A stretch of DNA of 64,000 nucleotides from Actinoplanes sp. M2I2 (GTDB lineage Bacteria; Actinomycetota; Actinomycetes; Mycobacteriales; Micromonosporaceae). This document shows positions 33,516-43,153 of the stretch, piece by piece (within the stretch, counting starts at the first letter, position 1; each line of letters starts with the position of its first letter). The stretch lies in contig NZ_JALPVJ010000016.1 of NCBI RefSeq assembly GCF_023544445.1, positions 166,269 to 230,268 on the forward strand. Direction: 5' to 3'. Both the position numbers and the translations under genes were made by a program. Below the pieces are notes generated by a model that was not told the DNA's origin, did no database searches, and saw only the letters and a list, made by a program, of their open reading frames with translations.

Positions 33516-34274
33516 TCAGCCTTTCCGCAGCGCTTCGCCCACCGCGAGGAAGGCAGCTCCCCAGGCGCTCTCGTAGGTCTCGTCATCCGGTGTCTCGGCG
33601 AGGAACCAACCCGAGAAGAAGCTGCCGGTGTCCCACTCCACGACCTGCGCCAAGGGCGACACCACAGCCAGGTGCCCGGCGACCTCCGGTCGCTCGATCA
33701 TGCGCCGCGCGAGATAACCGTCGGCGCCGATCGTCCAGCCGAGGTGCGGGTCGGTGACCAGACCGTCCGGATTCGGAACGTCGATCTCCTCGCCCACGAT
33801 GGCGTACGCCGGATCCAGTGCCCGGCAGAGCGCCTGAAGCACTTCGAGCACCCGCTGTCGCATGACGGCGGCCTCGGCGCGCTCCTCGTCCTCCCAAAGC
33901 TCCCGGGGAATGCCGAAGGGACCCGACTCCATCGCCACCCGGATCGGATGCCGGTCGGCCGGCTCCTCCTCCGGGGTGCCCTCGAACCCCAGCATCACCG
34001 GGCCGAGACCGGGCAGGTCGAGGCCGACCCGGTAGGCCCGCCCGGACCGCAACATCTCGTGCACCTCGGACGCGCCCAGGTCGGTCCAGAAATGGCCGGC
34101 GACATCGACTGCCAGCTTGAAGCGGACGCCCGCCTCGGCTGACCACACGACACCGTTGAGCTCGGCCCCGAGTGACCGCAGGGCCTCCGCCGCGACGAGC
34201 AATCCGGCCGGCCCCGGCTCACGATCGGCCCAGAGACCGATCGCGAGCAGGGAACCGATGGGTAATGCGCTCAT
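33516..34274 (-). CDS. Candidate immunity protein of the adjacent polymorphic toxin
   Basis: 252 residues, soluble, acidic, without signal peptide. I do not recognise a domain; visible features are LLAIGLWADREPGPAGLL, WSAEAGVRFKLAVDVAGHFW and SPLAQVVEWDTGSFFSGW. Its gene starts seven bases after the toxin gene's stop on the same strand. In toxin cassettes the gene immediately after the toxin usually encodes the protective partner, which must stay in the cytosol, and this one fits in position, size and acidity. The assignment rests on position only; it could be an unrelated hypothetical. Confidence 0.55.
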   Translation of the reverse strand: MSALPIGSLLAIGLWADREPGPAGLLVAAEALRSLGAELNGVVWSAEAGVRFKLAVDVAGHFWTDLGASEVHEMLRSGRAYRVGLDLPGLGPVMLGFEGTPEEEPADRHPIRVAMESGPFGIPRELWEDEERAEAAVMRQRVLEVLQALCRALDPAYAIVGEEIDVPNPDGLVTDPHLGWTIGADGYLARRMIERPEVAGHLAVVSPLAQVVEWDTGSFFSGWFLAETPDDETYESAWGAAFLAVGEALRKG

Positions 34275-34281
34275 TTGTGCC

Positions 34282-37200
34282 TCACTGCCGGTGGGCCCTC
34301 ACCCTCGCCTGCATGGTCCTGACATTCTTCTCATGGACCCGATAGGCGGTGGCCAGATAGCCCACATTCGGGCCTGAGGCGTAATAGTGCACGGAGAACC
34401 ACTTCCCGTCGACCTTGGCCATATGGAAAATAGTCCGGTCTTTACCGGCCGACCAGCGGCCGGTGGCCTTGCTCCTCGACACGTCCTTGATCAGCCGCTC
34501 CCATTCGGCCCGCAGACCCGACGGGACCTCACCCTTCCGATAGCCGAACCACTCGTGGGCGTGCTCGCCCCAGGTGTGGTCGAAGCGCCGATCGACCAGC
34601 TTGTTGTGCGCCTCGACCTCTTTCGGGTCCCCCTCCGACCGGTGTTCGAGGGCGTCGCGGCAACTGACGTTGTGGACCAGCACCGCCGAGTCGCCGGCCA
34701 GGACGTAGTAGGTGTTGGCGTCCTCGACCGTCAGGTTGAACATCGTCTGGTCGCCGGTGAAGCTCCAGGCGTCCACCACGGACGCCTCGGTGCCGTCCGC
34801 GGTCCGGAGCCGGTCGTCCGTGGTGAGCTTGTCAGCCGGGGCCCAGGCGCCGGTGGTGCTGTTCCAGAACGGGTGCCCGGCCGTGGTGTCCACGGTGGTC
34901 GTCCCGCCCCGGCTGTCACGCACCACGACATCGGTCAGCTCGGTGTCCTGGTTGCGGTGCAGCGCGGTCACCTCGCCCGGCCCGGTGATGTTCCGGACCG
35001 GATCGGTGGCCAGCACCCGGTCACGCAGGCGAACCTCGCTGATCGGCTTGGAGGTGCCGTCGGCCATCAGCACGCGGGTGTCCGCGTCGAAGCTGTTGCC
35101 GCCCGCCTTCTTCCGGCACTCGAGCAGATCGAGCAGGCGCTGCTGGCGCTTGAGCGCGTCCAGTTTCCGGCCCAGCATGCGCTCGGTGACCTCGTCGAGC
35201 ATGGCCTGCGGGTCACCACGCGTCTCCGGGTCCAGCACGGCGAACACTCCGGAGAGGATGCCCAGACATCCGGGGATGAACAACGCGCAGGCGTTGAGCG
35301 TGTTCTGCGCGTCCCGTTCCTGCTGGAACTTGAGGCGTTCCTCGTCCGAGACCACCCGGTAGCCGCACTGCCGGTTGCCGTCCTCGATCGCCCAGCTCCA
35401 GCAGACGATGTCGCCGTCCTGGTCGGTCCGCTGCATGCCGGGCAGGCTCGGATAGCAGGAGGCGTCGCCGCCATAACCCGGCGGACGGTTGCACTTCTTG
35501 TCACCCTCGGGGTCCGGGTTGTTCCGGCGTACCTCTTCTTCCTCCAGGATCAGTCCGAGCGCGATCTCGTACGCCTCGTCGTAGTCCTCCTGCGCCAGCC
35601 GGGCACTCTCGCCCGCCTTCTCGGCCGACAACTTGGCGTCGGCCGCGGCACGCTTGGCGTTGTCCGCGTGCCCCTTGGCGACGTGCGCCGACCAGCGTGC
35701 GTCCGCGGCGGATGCTTCCGCCTTGCGCGCGCTGACCCGGGCCGCTGCCGCCGCGTTGCGGGCGGTGGCCGCCGAGGCCGCGGCCTGCTGGGCCGAGGCC
35801 TTCGCCTGCTGGGCCGAGTTGCGGGCGGCCGAGGCGTGGTTCGCCGCTGCGGTGGCCGAGTCGGCCGCCTGTTTCGCATACCGGTCAGCGGAAGCGCTGT
35901 CGGCCCGGGCCCGGGCCGCTGCCTCGGCCGCCCGGTAGGCACTCTCCTGTGCGGCCGCGGCGGCCTTCAGAGCCTCCGCGACCATGGCGTCCACCCGGGC
36001 GTTGTGTGTCGCGGCGAGGAGATCCCGCTCCTCCGCCTGGGCCTTGCCGACGTCCAGGAAGCCCCGCATGTAGGACTGCGGGCCGGCCAGGGCGATCCGG
36101 GCGGCAGCTTCGACCTCGCGACCCGGCTTGCTGTTCAGGATCGCGAGGATCTTGGTCCGCTCGTCGTGCTCGGCGGCGGTGTACTGTCCCCGCCGGAGAA
36201 AGTCCAGGCGCTGCTCGGCGGTGCCGTCCAGAGCCGCCGTGGCGGTCTGCTTGGAAGCGGCGCCGACGTTCATGATCTGCAGGATCTTGGCCCGGTCGTC
36301 GTGCTCCTTGCCCTCGTAGTACTGGGTCTTGAGGAATTCCCGGACCGTCGCGGCGGAGCCGTCGAGCGCGCTCTCGGCGGCGGTTCGCAGGGCGGCCGGT
36401 TCGCCGAACTCCGCGATCGACGCGACCCGGGTGCGGTCGTCCTGCTCGGTGGCTGTCGCCAAGTTGGTGTCGAGGAACGCCCGGATCTCCACCTCGCCGC
36501 CGGTCAGCGCCTCCTCGGCGGCACCCCGGGTATACGGACCGCTGACGTTGAGGAGCCGGACCGCCGCCTCACGCCCCTTCTGCACCACGGTTTCGGTCGG
36601 CGCACCCGGAGCACCGGCCTCGGCCAGCAGGGTGCGCGTCTCGGCATCGCGCCGACTCGTCTCCTCCGCGTCCCACGCGACCTGGGCCGCGATCTTCCGG
36701 TCCTCGGCCAGGGCCGCCTCGGCCTGGACGATGCCCTGATCGGTGAGCTCCCGCAGGCGCTCGACCTCGGCGGTGTCGGCGAGGTCGGCGACCTTCACCG
36801 CCTGTTGCGCGGCTGCCGAGGAGGCGTTGGCCGCGACGATCGCGGCGTCGGCATGCTCCCGGGCCTTCTGTGCCTTGTCCCGCGCCTCGCCGGCGGAATC
36901 GGCGGCTGCGCGAGCGGCGACGGCTGCGGCCTGCGCGTGTGAGGCCGAGTCGCGAGCAGCGGCGGCGGCCTCTCCAGCGGCGGCCGCCGCCTTGCGGGCG
37001 AACGCGACCGCGGCATTCGCGGCCCGGGTCGCCCGGGTCGCCGCGCGGCGGGCGGTGGCGGCGTTGCGCCGGGCCCGCTCGGCCTCGGCGCCGGCTGCCT
37101 GCGAGTAGCCACCCGCCTCGTCGGAGGCGTCGGCGGCCAGCTGCGCGTGGCCACTGGCCGAGGCGGCGGCCAGCGCCGCGTCGCCGGACGCGTCACCCGC

Positions 37201-38391
37201 CAGACGTGCCTGGTCCGCGGCGTCGGCGGCGATCTTGGCCGCGCGGGCGATCTCGAGCGCGCTGTTGGCGGCGATCCGCGCGTTGTCGGCCGCCTGCTTG
37301 TCGTTCCAGGCCAGGGACGCCTGCCCCCAGGCCCGGGTGGCGGCATCCTCGGCCAGCACCGCGGCCCGCGCCGCACGGCCGGCGGCGGTGGCGGCGGCCC
37401 GCGCCGCCGTATGCGCCTGTGCCGCGGCACCGATCGCGACCTCGGCGGCGTCGGCCGCCTGGCTCGCCGCGTCGGCGGCCCGACCGGCCGCCCGGGCGGC
37501 CTTGACCGCCGAATCCTTGGCCAGCCGCGTCTCCTCGGCGGCGACCTGTGCGGAGGCCTTGGCGCGAGCGGCAGCGGCGTTCGCCTGCTTGGCCGCCAAC
37601 TCGGCGGCGGCAGTCTCCTTGGCCGCCTTCAGCCCGGCCGCCTTCGCCTCGGCGGCCAACTCGGTCACCGTGGCCAGGGTCACGTCGCGGGCCCGGCCGA
37701 CCTCGACACCGGTGGCCAGGAACTCGGTGATCGCCTCCGGGCCGGCGGCCAGCGCGGCCCGGGCCATCTCCTTGGTGGCCGTGCCCCCGGTGGACATCAC
37801 CGCCAGGATGGCCGCCCGGTCGTCCTGCTGCTGAGCGACGAACTGCCCGGATGCGAGGAACTCGGTGATGGCGTCGTCACCGGAGTCCATCGCCTTCTTG
37901 GCCGCGGCCTGCACGGCGTATCCGCCGGTGTTGTGCACCTGCAGGGTGCGCGCCCGCTCGTCCTGCAGCCACGCGGCCTCGAAACCGTAGGCGAGGAAGT
38001 TGTTGCGGTCCTCGTCGGTGCCGTCCAGCGCCCGGGCGGCGGCGATCTGGACCCCCGGTCCGCCGGTGGTCAACAGCCCGGTGATCTGGGTCCGGATGTC
38101 GGTGGTCCGCAGCGTCGGCTCGTCCTCGTCCAGGAAACGCTGCACGTCGGCCTCGGAGCCGACCAGCGCCGCCTTGGCCGCCTTGGCGGCGGACGGACCG
38201 CCGAAACGCATCAGGTAGAGCGCCGCCGACCGGCTCGACGGGGCCCACTCGTCCTCGGCCTCGTCAGCCCGGGCGGCGCTGCCCGGGACGGCGGCCAGCG
38301 TCAGAGCGAGCAGTGGTGTGAGCAATCCGGCCAGCCACCGGCGCCGCCGGTGACCGGACAATGGGCGCGCTGGAGTGTCCAACGATGACAT
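34282..38391 (-). CDS. Secreted polymorphic toxin: ALF repeats, coiled coils, HINT, C-terminal toxin domain
   Basis: 1369 residues, ATG 38391 with GAGGGGG. A signal peptide (to about residue 43) is followed by ALF short repeats (AKAALVGSEADVQRFL and AAKKAMDSGDDAITEFL types), a long Ala-rich coiled coil (about 240-560), a second block of ALF repeats (about 620-790), more coiled coil, and a Cys-containing linker near 970-1020. Residues about 1099-1242 are a HINT self-cleaving domain (NSFDADTRVLMADG to AVLVHN), with serine at the place where many have cysteine. The last 127 residues are an unassigned domain with HTWGEHAHEWFGY, RTIFHMA and YLATAYRVH; its His residues and end resemble BECR-fold RNases, which is only a guess. 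A small secreted protein precedes it and a putative immunity gene follows. Confidence 0.85.
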   Translation of the reverse strand: MSSLDTPARPLSGHRRRRWLAGLLTPLLALTLAAVPGSAARADEAEDEWAPSSRSAALYLMRFGGPSAAKAAKAALVGSEADVQRFLDEDEPTLRTTDIRTQITGLLTTGGPGVQIAAARALDGTDEDRNNFLAYGFEAAWLQDERARTLQVHNTGGYAVQAAAKKAMDSGDDAITEFLASGQFVAQQQDDRAAILAVMSTGGTATKEMARAALAAGPEAITEFLATGVEVGRARDVTLATVTELAAEAKAAGLKAAKETAAAELAAKQANAAAARAKASAQVAAEETRLAKDSAVKAARAAGRAADAASQAADAAEVAIGAAAQAHTAARAAATAAGRAARAAVLAEDAATRAWGQASLAWNDKQAADNARIAANSALEIARAAKIAADAADQARLAGDASGDAALAAASASGHAQLAADASDEAGGYSQAAGAEAERARRNAATARRAATRATRAANAAVAFARKAAAAAGEAAAAARDSASHAQAAAVAARAAADSAGEARDKAQKAREHADAAIVAANASSAAAQQAVKVADLADTAEVERLRELTDQGIVQAEAALAEDRKIAAQVAWDAEETSRRDAETRTLLAEAGAPGAPTETVVQKGREAAVRLLNVSGPYTRGAAEEALTGGEVEIRAFLDTNLATATEQDDRTRVASIAEFGEPAALRTAAESALDGSAATVREFLKTQYYEGKEHDDRAKILQIMNVGAASKQTATAALDGTAEQRLDFLRRGQYTAAEHDERTKILAILNSKPGREVEAAARIALAGPQSYMRGFLDVGKAQAEERDLLAATHNARVDAMVAEALKAAAAAQESAYRAAEAAARARADSASADRYAKQAADSATAAANHASAARNSAQQAKASAQQAAASAATARNAAAAARVSARKAEASAADARWSAHVAKGHADNAKRAAADAKLSAEKAGESARLAQEDYDEAYEIALGLILEEEEVRRNNPDPEGDKKCNRPPGYGGDASCYPSLPGMQRTDQDGDIVCWSWAIEDGNRQCGYRVVSDEERLKFQQERDAQNTLNACALFIPGCLGILSGVFAVLDPETRGDPQAMLDEVTERMLGRKLDALKRQQRLLDLLECRKKAGGNSFDADTRVLMADGTSKPISEVRLRDRVLATDPVRNITGPGEVTALHRNQDTELTDVVVRDSRGGTTTVDTTAGHPFWNSTTGAWAPADKLTTDDRLRTADGTEASVVDAWSFTGDQTMFNLTVEDANTYYVLAGDSAVLVHNVSCRDALEHRSEGDPKEVEAHNKLVDRRFDHTWGEHAHEWFGYRKGEVPSGLRAEWERLIKDVSRSKATGRWSAGKDRTIFHMAKVDGKWFSVHYYASGPNVGYLATAYRVHEKNVRTMQARVRAHRQ

Positions 38392-38450
38392 GCATCCCCC
38401 TCGTGCAACGGCCGCCGCGGCGACCGCCGATGTCTGTCGATCAGTCCGGA

Positions 38451-38927
38451 TCAGGCGCGCAGCTCGAGCAGGACAGCTTGGTTCTCGCTGTTGCCGACGC
38501 CCACGCCCTTCCAGTCGTCCTCGGGGACCTCGACGGTCTTCGTGACGTCGTCGACGGTGACCTTCGCGGACATGACGAAGTTCTCGTAGTTGCGAACGCC
38601 GTACGCCTCGGCCAGCTCGAGGGCGACGTAGCCGGTGTCACCGAGGAACTCGAAACAGAACGGCTCCGGGCGGGTGTAGCTCCACACCTCGGCGGAGGTG
38701 CGGCCCGCGCCGCAGTCGACGAGCATGATCTTGCCGTCACCGCGGATCAGCTTGATGTCGGTGTACCGCTCCGCGCCGGGATAGGCGAAGTCCTCCACCA
38801 GCGACTGCGGCGCGGGATCCTCGTCGGCGGCCATGGCGGGCACACCGGCGGCAACGCCGGCCACGATGGCCAGCGCGGCACCGATCCCGGCGGCGAGTCC
38901 GATCAGACGGCGATTGACAGCGGACAC
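38451..38927 (-). CDS. Small secreted protein, first gene of the toxin cassette
   Basis: 158 residues with a signal peptide (LIGLAAGIGAALAIVAGVAA, cleavage after MAA). The mature domain, about 120 residues, is beta-rich and acidic with two cysteines (MLVDCGAG and EPFCFEF) that could bond. I do not recognise it. GTG 38927 has AAGGAAA in front. It lies 59 bases upstream of the toxin gene on the same strand, so it is probably co-transcribed and may assist secretion, or be another effector. Confidence 0.65.
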   Translation of the reverse strand: MSAVNRRLIGLAAGIGAALAIVAGVAAGVPAMAADEDPAPQSLVEDFAYPGAERYTDIKLIRGDGKIMLVDCGAGRTSAEVWSYTRPEPFCFEFLGDTGYVALELAEAYGVRNYENFVMSAKVTVDDVTKTVEVPEDDWKGVGVGNSENQAVLLELRA

Positions 38928-39110
38928 AGAGATTTCCTTCCCCCGTGGAACATTGGCGACTCGAGCGCGTCGGAAGGCGGCCGAGCGGCCGGCCGAAGAA
39001 CATCGCCCAATGCCGCCAAAGCATGGGGGACGGTCGATGTCTTCGCAACCCCGTCCGTTTTGTCGCGCGGCATCACCATGCCCCTTCCGGAAACCGCCTG
39101 AGCGGTGACC

Positions 39111-41615
39111 TCAGGCGGCCGTCCAGTAGAGGGCTCGGGCGAACTGCGCGTAGAGGCCCTTGGGGTGGGCCCGGAACAGGGGCTCGGTGCCGAAGAGGAC
39201 CGCACCACCGCCGCCGGCGGTGGTGCCGGAGACGACCGACGCCTGGCCGGCGGCCTGGGCCGGGCCCCCGGCGCCGGGGGACGCGGGCTGCCAGTGGCCG
39301 GCGACCAGCGGGTCGGTGGCGGCGTAGCGCTGCTCGACGGTGAAGCCGGTGCCGGTGAACCACAGCGGTGAGTAGACGAACGAGTTCGGCGGGGAGCCGG
39401 CGCCCACCACCGGGCCGGTGTTGGCGACGGCGACGACACCGTTCGCGTCGCCGCGGCCGGCGACGGCGGTGGCCGGCAGCAGGGCCGTGGCGGCGTTGAA
39501 GGCGGCGCCCGTGGCTCCCCGGGTGACGACGCCGCCGCCCGCGGCCACGAAGGCGTCGACGGTGGCCTTGCCGGTCGCGTTCAGCTGGGCGTAACTCAGG
39601 CCGGACGAGACGACCAGCGTGTCGGCGCCGGTCAGGGTGGCGCCGGCGTTGAGCAACGCGGTCGACACCGGGCGCACGTCGAAGCCGAGCTCGCGGAGCA
39701 CGTACAGCTCGTCGGCGGCGACCGCGGCGGCCAGCACCGGCTTGGCGAACGGCGCGCCGGCGGGGGTCCGGCGGGCGGGCTCGAAGCGTACGCCGAACTG
39801 GCCGGCCACCTCCTCGGCCTGGCGGCGCGCGGAGGCCGGGACCACCACCGTGGCCGCGTCGAGCCGGGACAGCTTGACGTCGCGGTCGAGGAGCGCGTTC
39901 AGGGCGCGTACATCGGAACCGTCGCGCAGGGTGAGGGCGAGATCCTGGCCCCTCCCTCCCGTGACCGCGCCGGTGGCCGTAGCGGCGACCACCGGCGCGG
40001 ACGCGACGCGGGGCGCGGCGAAGCGGCTGATGTCGACCGCGGCGCCCCACAGCAGGCGGTGGCTCCAGCCCGAGATGTCGTACATCTGGGGCACGAGGTC
40101 GGAGATGTCCCGGCCGGCTTCGAGCATCACGTTGGCCAGGCCGCGTTTCGGCTGGTGCATGTCGACCAGGTAGGTGCCCGCCGGGTAGCGCTTGCCGTTC
40201 AGCGCGAAACTCCGCAGGGCCCGCTTCACCCGGACGTCGTGGTCGACCAGGTGGTCGACGAGCCGGGCCGCGGCGGGGGTGCCGGCCGGGATGACGTACG
40301 CCCGGGGGAAGGTAGTGGAGTAGCGGTCCTCGGGCCCGAAGCCGGGCACGTAGCCGTCGGGGACGACCGGCGAGGGCGCACCGGCCCAGCCGCGCCGGAA
40401 CTGTTCGATCTGGTCGGCCAGCAGGGCCGCCCGGTTCGTGTCGGCGTAGGTCAGCGTCGCGGAGATGGTCGCGGCGACGACGTCGGTGTTGACCGCGGAG
40501 CGCCGCTGCAGCTCGGCGACCGGCAACGACGTGTATTCGGCGCGGTTCACGCGCAGCGGGACCTCCACGGTGTGCCCGATCGCGCCGTGGTACATCGCGT
40601 ACATCGGGGTGAAGATCGGCGGCCAGTCGTCCCAGTCGCCCGGGGCGAAGTCGCGGAACGGGATGTCGGCGCGCTGGGTCTCGGGGTGGCCGAGCCGCCC
40701 GATGGCCGCCTCCATGCCGAGCGCGTTGGGCAGCGCGTGCTTGATGTAGAGGTCGTACTCGTAGTTCTGCCCGTGCGGCGGCGTCGCCGGCTCGATCAGC
40801 GTCGTGCCGGTGTAGCCGTGCTCGTCGAGCATCACCAGCGGCTGCGTCGCGATCAGCACGTCGCGCACGGCCCGCGACTCGGGCTGCGAACTGGTCGCGT
40901 GGTCGCGGTTGATGTCGAAGCCGGCGCCGTTCGCGCGGGTGCCGGCGACCCGGCCGTCCGGGTTGTTGGTGACGGTCAGATACACCCGGGTACGACGGAG
41001 GAAGGCGGCCGTGGCGGCGTCGGAGGCGCCTGCGAGCCGCTCGATCACCCGCAACGAGCCGTCGGTCCCCTCCCACTCGTCGCCGTGGATGTTGCCGTTG
41101 ATCCAGACCGGTGTCTTGTACTCGCGGGCGAGCCGCCGGTCCCGCGCGGCCGCCCGGGGGTCGTCCTCGATCAGTTTCCGCCAGCGGTCCTGCCGGGCCG
41201 ACTCGGCCGCCGACTCGGGCGCGGTCACCGTGACCAGATAGAGGTCGCGACCGAGGGCGGAGCGCCCGACCACCTCGGCCGAGACCCGGTCCGAGGCCTC
41301 CTGCAGGGCATTGAGCCGGGGCGCGATGCCGTGGTACGGGACGAGGCCCAGCTTGATCGACCGGTCGGCCGGGTCGACCGGGGGCAGCGGCAGCTCGTGC
41401 CGGCGCGGATAGCCCTGCGGGGCCGGTCTCCAGGCCGGGGCCGGGGCGCCGAACACGGAAGCGCCGGCCGGCTCGGAGACGGCGGCGACCTCGTTGCGTT
41501 CCGGCCCGTTGCCGAAGTCACGGGTGGTGCCGGGGTCGCCGGCCCGGGCCGGGGACGCGGGGACGGCGAACAGTCCGGCGGTGAGCAGCACAGCGCAGAG
41601 TCGGGCCAGATCCAC
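39111..41615 (-). CDS. Secreted M14-family zinc carboxypeptidase-like protein
   Basis: 834 residues. GTG 41615, with GGAGG six bases in front, opens a signal peptide (VDLARLCAVLLTAGLFAVPA ending near PARA); the upstream ATG at 41690 would bury it. The catalytic domain follows: GNIHGDEWEG gives the HxxE zinc pair near residue 170, VMLDEHGYTG probably the third ligand, and GHTVEVPLRV the catalytic glutamate region. The C-terminal half lacks the peptidase motifs and may be a class I glutamine-amidotransferase-like or accessory domain (GADTLVVSSGLSYAQL). It acts outside the cell on peptides. Alone in its transcription unit. Confidence 0.85.
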   Translation of the reverse strand: MDLARLCAVLLTAGLFAVPASPARAGDPGTTRDFGNGPERNEVAAVSEPAGASVFGAPAPAWRPAPQGYPRRHELPLPPVDPADRSIKLGLVPYHGIAPRLNALQEASDRVSAEVVGRSALGRDLYLVTVTAPESAAESARQDRWRKLIEDDPRAAARDRRLAREYKTPVWINGNIHGDEWEGTDGSLRVIERLAGASDAATAAFLRRTRVYLTVTNNPDGRVAGTRANGAGFDINRDHATSSQPESRAVRDVLIATQPLVMLDEHGYTGTTLIEPATPPHGQNYEYDLYIKHALPNALGMEAAIGRLGHPETQRADIPFRDFAPGDWDDWPPIFTPMYAMYHGAIGHTVEVPLRVNRAEYTSLPVAELQRRSAVNTDVVAATISATLTYADTNRAALLADQIEQFRRGWAGAPSPVVPDGYVPGFGPEDRYSTTFPRAYVIPAGTPAAARLVDHLVDHDVRVKRALRSFALNGKRYPAGTYLVDMHQPKRGLANVMLEAGRDISDLVPQMYDISGWSHRLLWGAAVDISRFAAPRVASAPVVAATATGAVTGGRGQDLALTLRDGSDVRALNALLDRDVKLSRLDAATVVVPASARRQAEEVAGQFGVRFEPARRTPAGAPFAKPVLAAAVAADELYVLRELGFDVRPVSTALLNAGATLTGADTLVVSSGLSYAQLNATGKATVDAFVAAGGGVVTRGATGAAFNAATALLPATAVAGRGDANGVVAVANTGPVVGAGSPPNSFVYSPLWFTGTGFTVEQRYAATDPLVAGHWQPASPGAGGPAQAAGQASVVSGTTAGGGGAVLFGTEPLFRAHPKGLYAQFARALYWTAA

Positions 41616-41711
41616 AGTGCACCTCCACCAGGACCCTCCCGCACGCACCGCCGGCGCCGCAACGCTCGCGGCCCATACCGTTCGGGTCATAGCACCGGCG
41701 CGCAGCGCCCT

Positions 41712-42173
41712 CTATCGGACGTAGTGCCGCAGCCGCACCGCTTCCTCGCGCGGCCCGGTCGAGTCAGCGGTCGTCGTGTGCGTGTATCGCCAGCCCGTGG
41801 CCTCGAAGAAGGCGACGGCAGCGGAACCCGCCTTGTCGGTGACGTCCAGGATCACCCGGCCGCCGGCCAGCACGCACACGTGGTCCAGCAGGGCACTGCC
41901 CACCCCTTGACGCCGTGCCGCCGGCGCCACGAACAACCGGGTGGCCTCCCGGCCGTTCTGGACGGCGACGTGCCCGACGATGACACCGGGGGCGCTTTCG
42001 GCCACCCACGCCTGATCGAGCCGGGGATGGTCCAGCCAGGCCCGGGGATCCGACGGCCATTTCCCCGGATACCCCATGTCCAGGCGCACCTCTCGCAGCA
42101 CTTCCACACATTGCTCGAGGTCCTCGGAGCGCCGGGCTCGGATGGTCAAGGGCAGGACGGCCAGGTTGCTCAC
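41712..42173 (-). CDS. GNAT family N-acetyltransferase
   Basis: 153 residues. The GNAT core is visible: TIRARRSEDLEQCVEV at the N-terminus, FVAPAARRQGVGSALLDHV with the acetyl-CoA loop RRQGVG, and GSAAVAFFEATGWRYTHT near the end. The start is uncertain: I chose GTG 42173, which puts the first strand where the family has it; ATG 42251 would add 26 residues of poor quality. The metNIQ terminator lies upstream, so it probably has its own promoter. Substrate unknown. Confidence 0.78.
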   Translation of the reverse strand: MSNLAVLPLTIRARRSEDLEQCVEVLREVRLDMGYPGKWPSDPRAWLDHPRLDQAWVAESAPGVIVGHVAVQNGREATRLFVAPAARRQGVGSALLDHVCVLAGGRVILDVTDKAGSAAVAFFEATGWRYTHTTTADSTGPREEAVRLRHYVR

Positions 42174-42275
42174 CGAAGCATCATGAGGCAACGCCGGCCA
42201 TCTCACGAGATTTCCGGCGCGGCGAGCACGGCCGGGGATTTCTGATTTCAAGGCGCATCATCCGGGTGATAGCAC

Positions 42276-42308
42276 GGGGGCCGGGACCGCCGCGCGGTCC
42301 CGGCCCCC
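42276..42308 (-). terminator. Strong terminator after metQ
   Basis: A perfect 15-bp stem with a 3-base loop: GGGGGCCGGGACCGC (42276-42290) and GCGGTCCCGGCCCCC (42294-42308). It lies eight bases past the metQ stop and separates it from the GNAT gene. Confidence 0.88.
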
Positions 42309-42316
42309 GGAGTGGA

Positions 42317-43141
42317 TCAGAACGCGGCCAGCACCGAGCCCTGGTACTTGTCGTCGATGAACTTCTTGACCTCGGGCGAGTGCAGCAGCTTCTCGAGCTT
42401 GACGACCCGGGCGTCGGTCTCCTCGCCGGTGCGGACCACGAGCAGGTTCGCGTACGGGTTGTCCTGCGCCTTCTCCAGCGCCAGCGAGTCGGTGGCCGGC
42501 TTGAGGCCGGTCTCGATCGCGTAGTTGCCGTTGATGACCGAGATGGCGGTGTCCTCGAGGCTGCGCGGCAGCTGGGCCGCCTCGAGCGCCTTGAACTCCA
42601 GGTTCTTGGGGTTGGCGGTGATGTCCTTCTCGGTGGCCTTGACGCCGACGCCGTCCTTGAGGGTCAGCAGCCCGTTGGCGGCGAGCAGGTTGAGCGCGCG
42701 GCCCGAGTTCGACGGGTCGTTGGGGATGCCGACCACGCCGCCGGCCGGCACGTCCGCGATGTTCTTGACGGTCTTGGAGTACACGCCGAGCGGCTCGATG
42801 TGCACCGGCTTGAGCGCGGTGAACTTGTAGCCCTTGGCCGCGATCTCCTCTTCCAGGTACGGGATGTGCTGGAAGTAGTTGGCGTTGAGCTGCTTCTCCT
42901 GCAGCGCCACGTTGGGCTGGATGTAGTCGTTGAACTCGACGATGTCGAGCTTCAGGCCTTCGGCCGAGGCGAGGTTGTCCGCGATGTACTTGAGGATCTC
43001 GCCGTGCGGGACGGGGCTGACGCCGACCTTGAGGGTGTCGCCGGCCGAGGAGCCCCCGGCCGAATCGGTGTCGGAGCCGCACGCCGCGAGGCCCAGCAGG
43101 AGGGTCGCGGAGGTGAGCACGGCAGCGAGTGCGCGGCGCAT
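42317..43141 (-). CDS. metQ: D-methionine ABC transporter substrate-binding lipoprotein
   Basis: 274 residues. A lipoprotein signal with lipobox LAAC places it on the outer face of the membrane. The NlpA/MetQ fold is clear: LKVGVSPVPHGEILKYI, EFNDYIQPNVAL, NANYFQHIPYLE, IPNDPSNSGRAL and NLLVVRTGEE. It binds methionine and delivers it to the permease. The last gene of metNIQ, 13 bases after metI, followed by a strong terminator. Confidence 0.95.
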   Translation of the reverse strand: MRRALAAVLTSATLLLGLAACGSDTDSAGGSSAGDTLKVGVSPVPHGEILKYIADNLASAEGLKLDIVEFNDYIQPNVALQEKQLNANYFQHIPYLEEEIAAKGYKFTALKPVHIEPLGVYSKTVKNIADVPAGGVVGIPNDPSNSGRALNLLAANGLLTLKDGVGVKATEKDITANPKNLEFKALEAAQLPRSLEDTAISVINGNYAIETGLKPATDSLALEKAQDNPYANLLVVRTGEETDARVVKLEKLLHSPEVKKFIDDKYQGSVLAAF

Positions 43142-43153
43142 GAAATCCCTTTC

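Noticed and set aside
34387..36942. Long plus-strand ORF of 851 codons opposite the toxin gene
   Set aside because: It is the antisense of the Ala-rich, high-GC toxin gene; no start signal or known domain, and codon pattern fits the other strand.
33516..38927. Type VI or RHS effector locus
   Set aside because: The carrier has a Sec-type signal peptide and ALF/coiled-coil parts, with no RHS, VgrG or PAAR domain.
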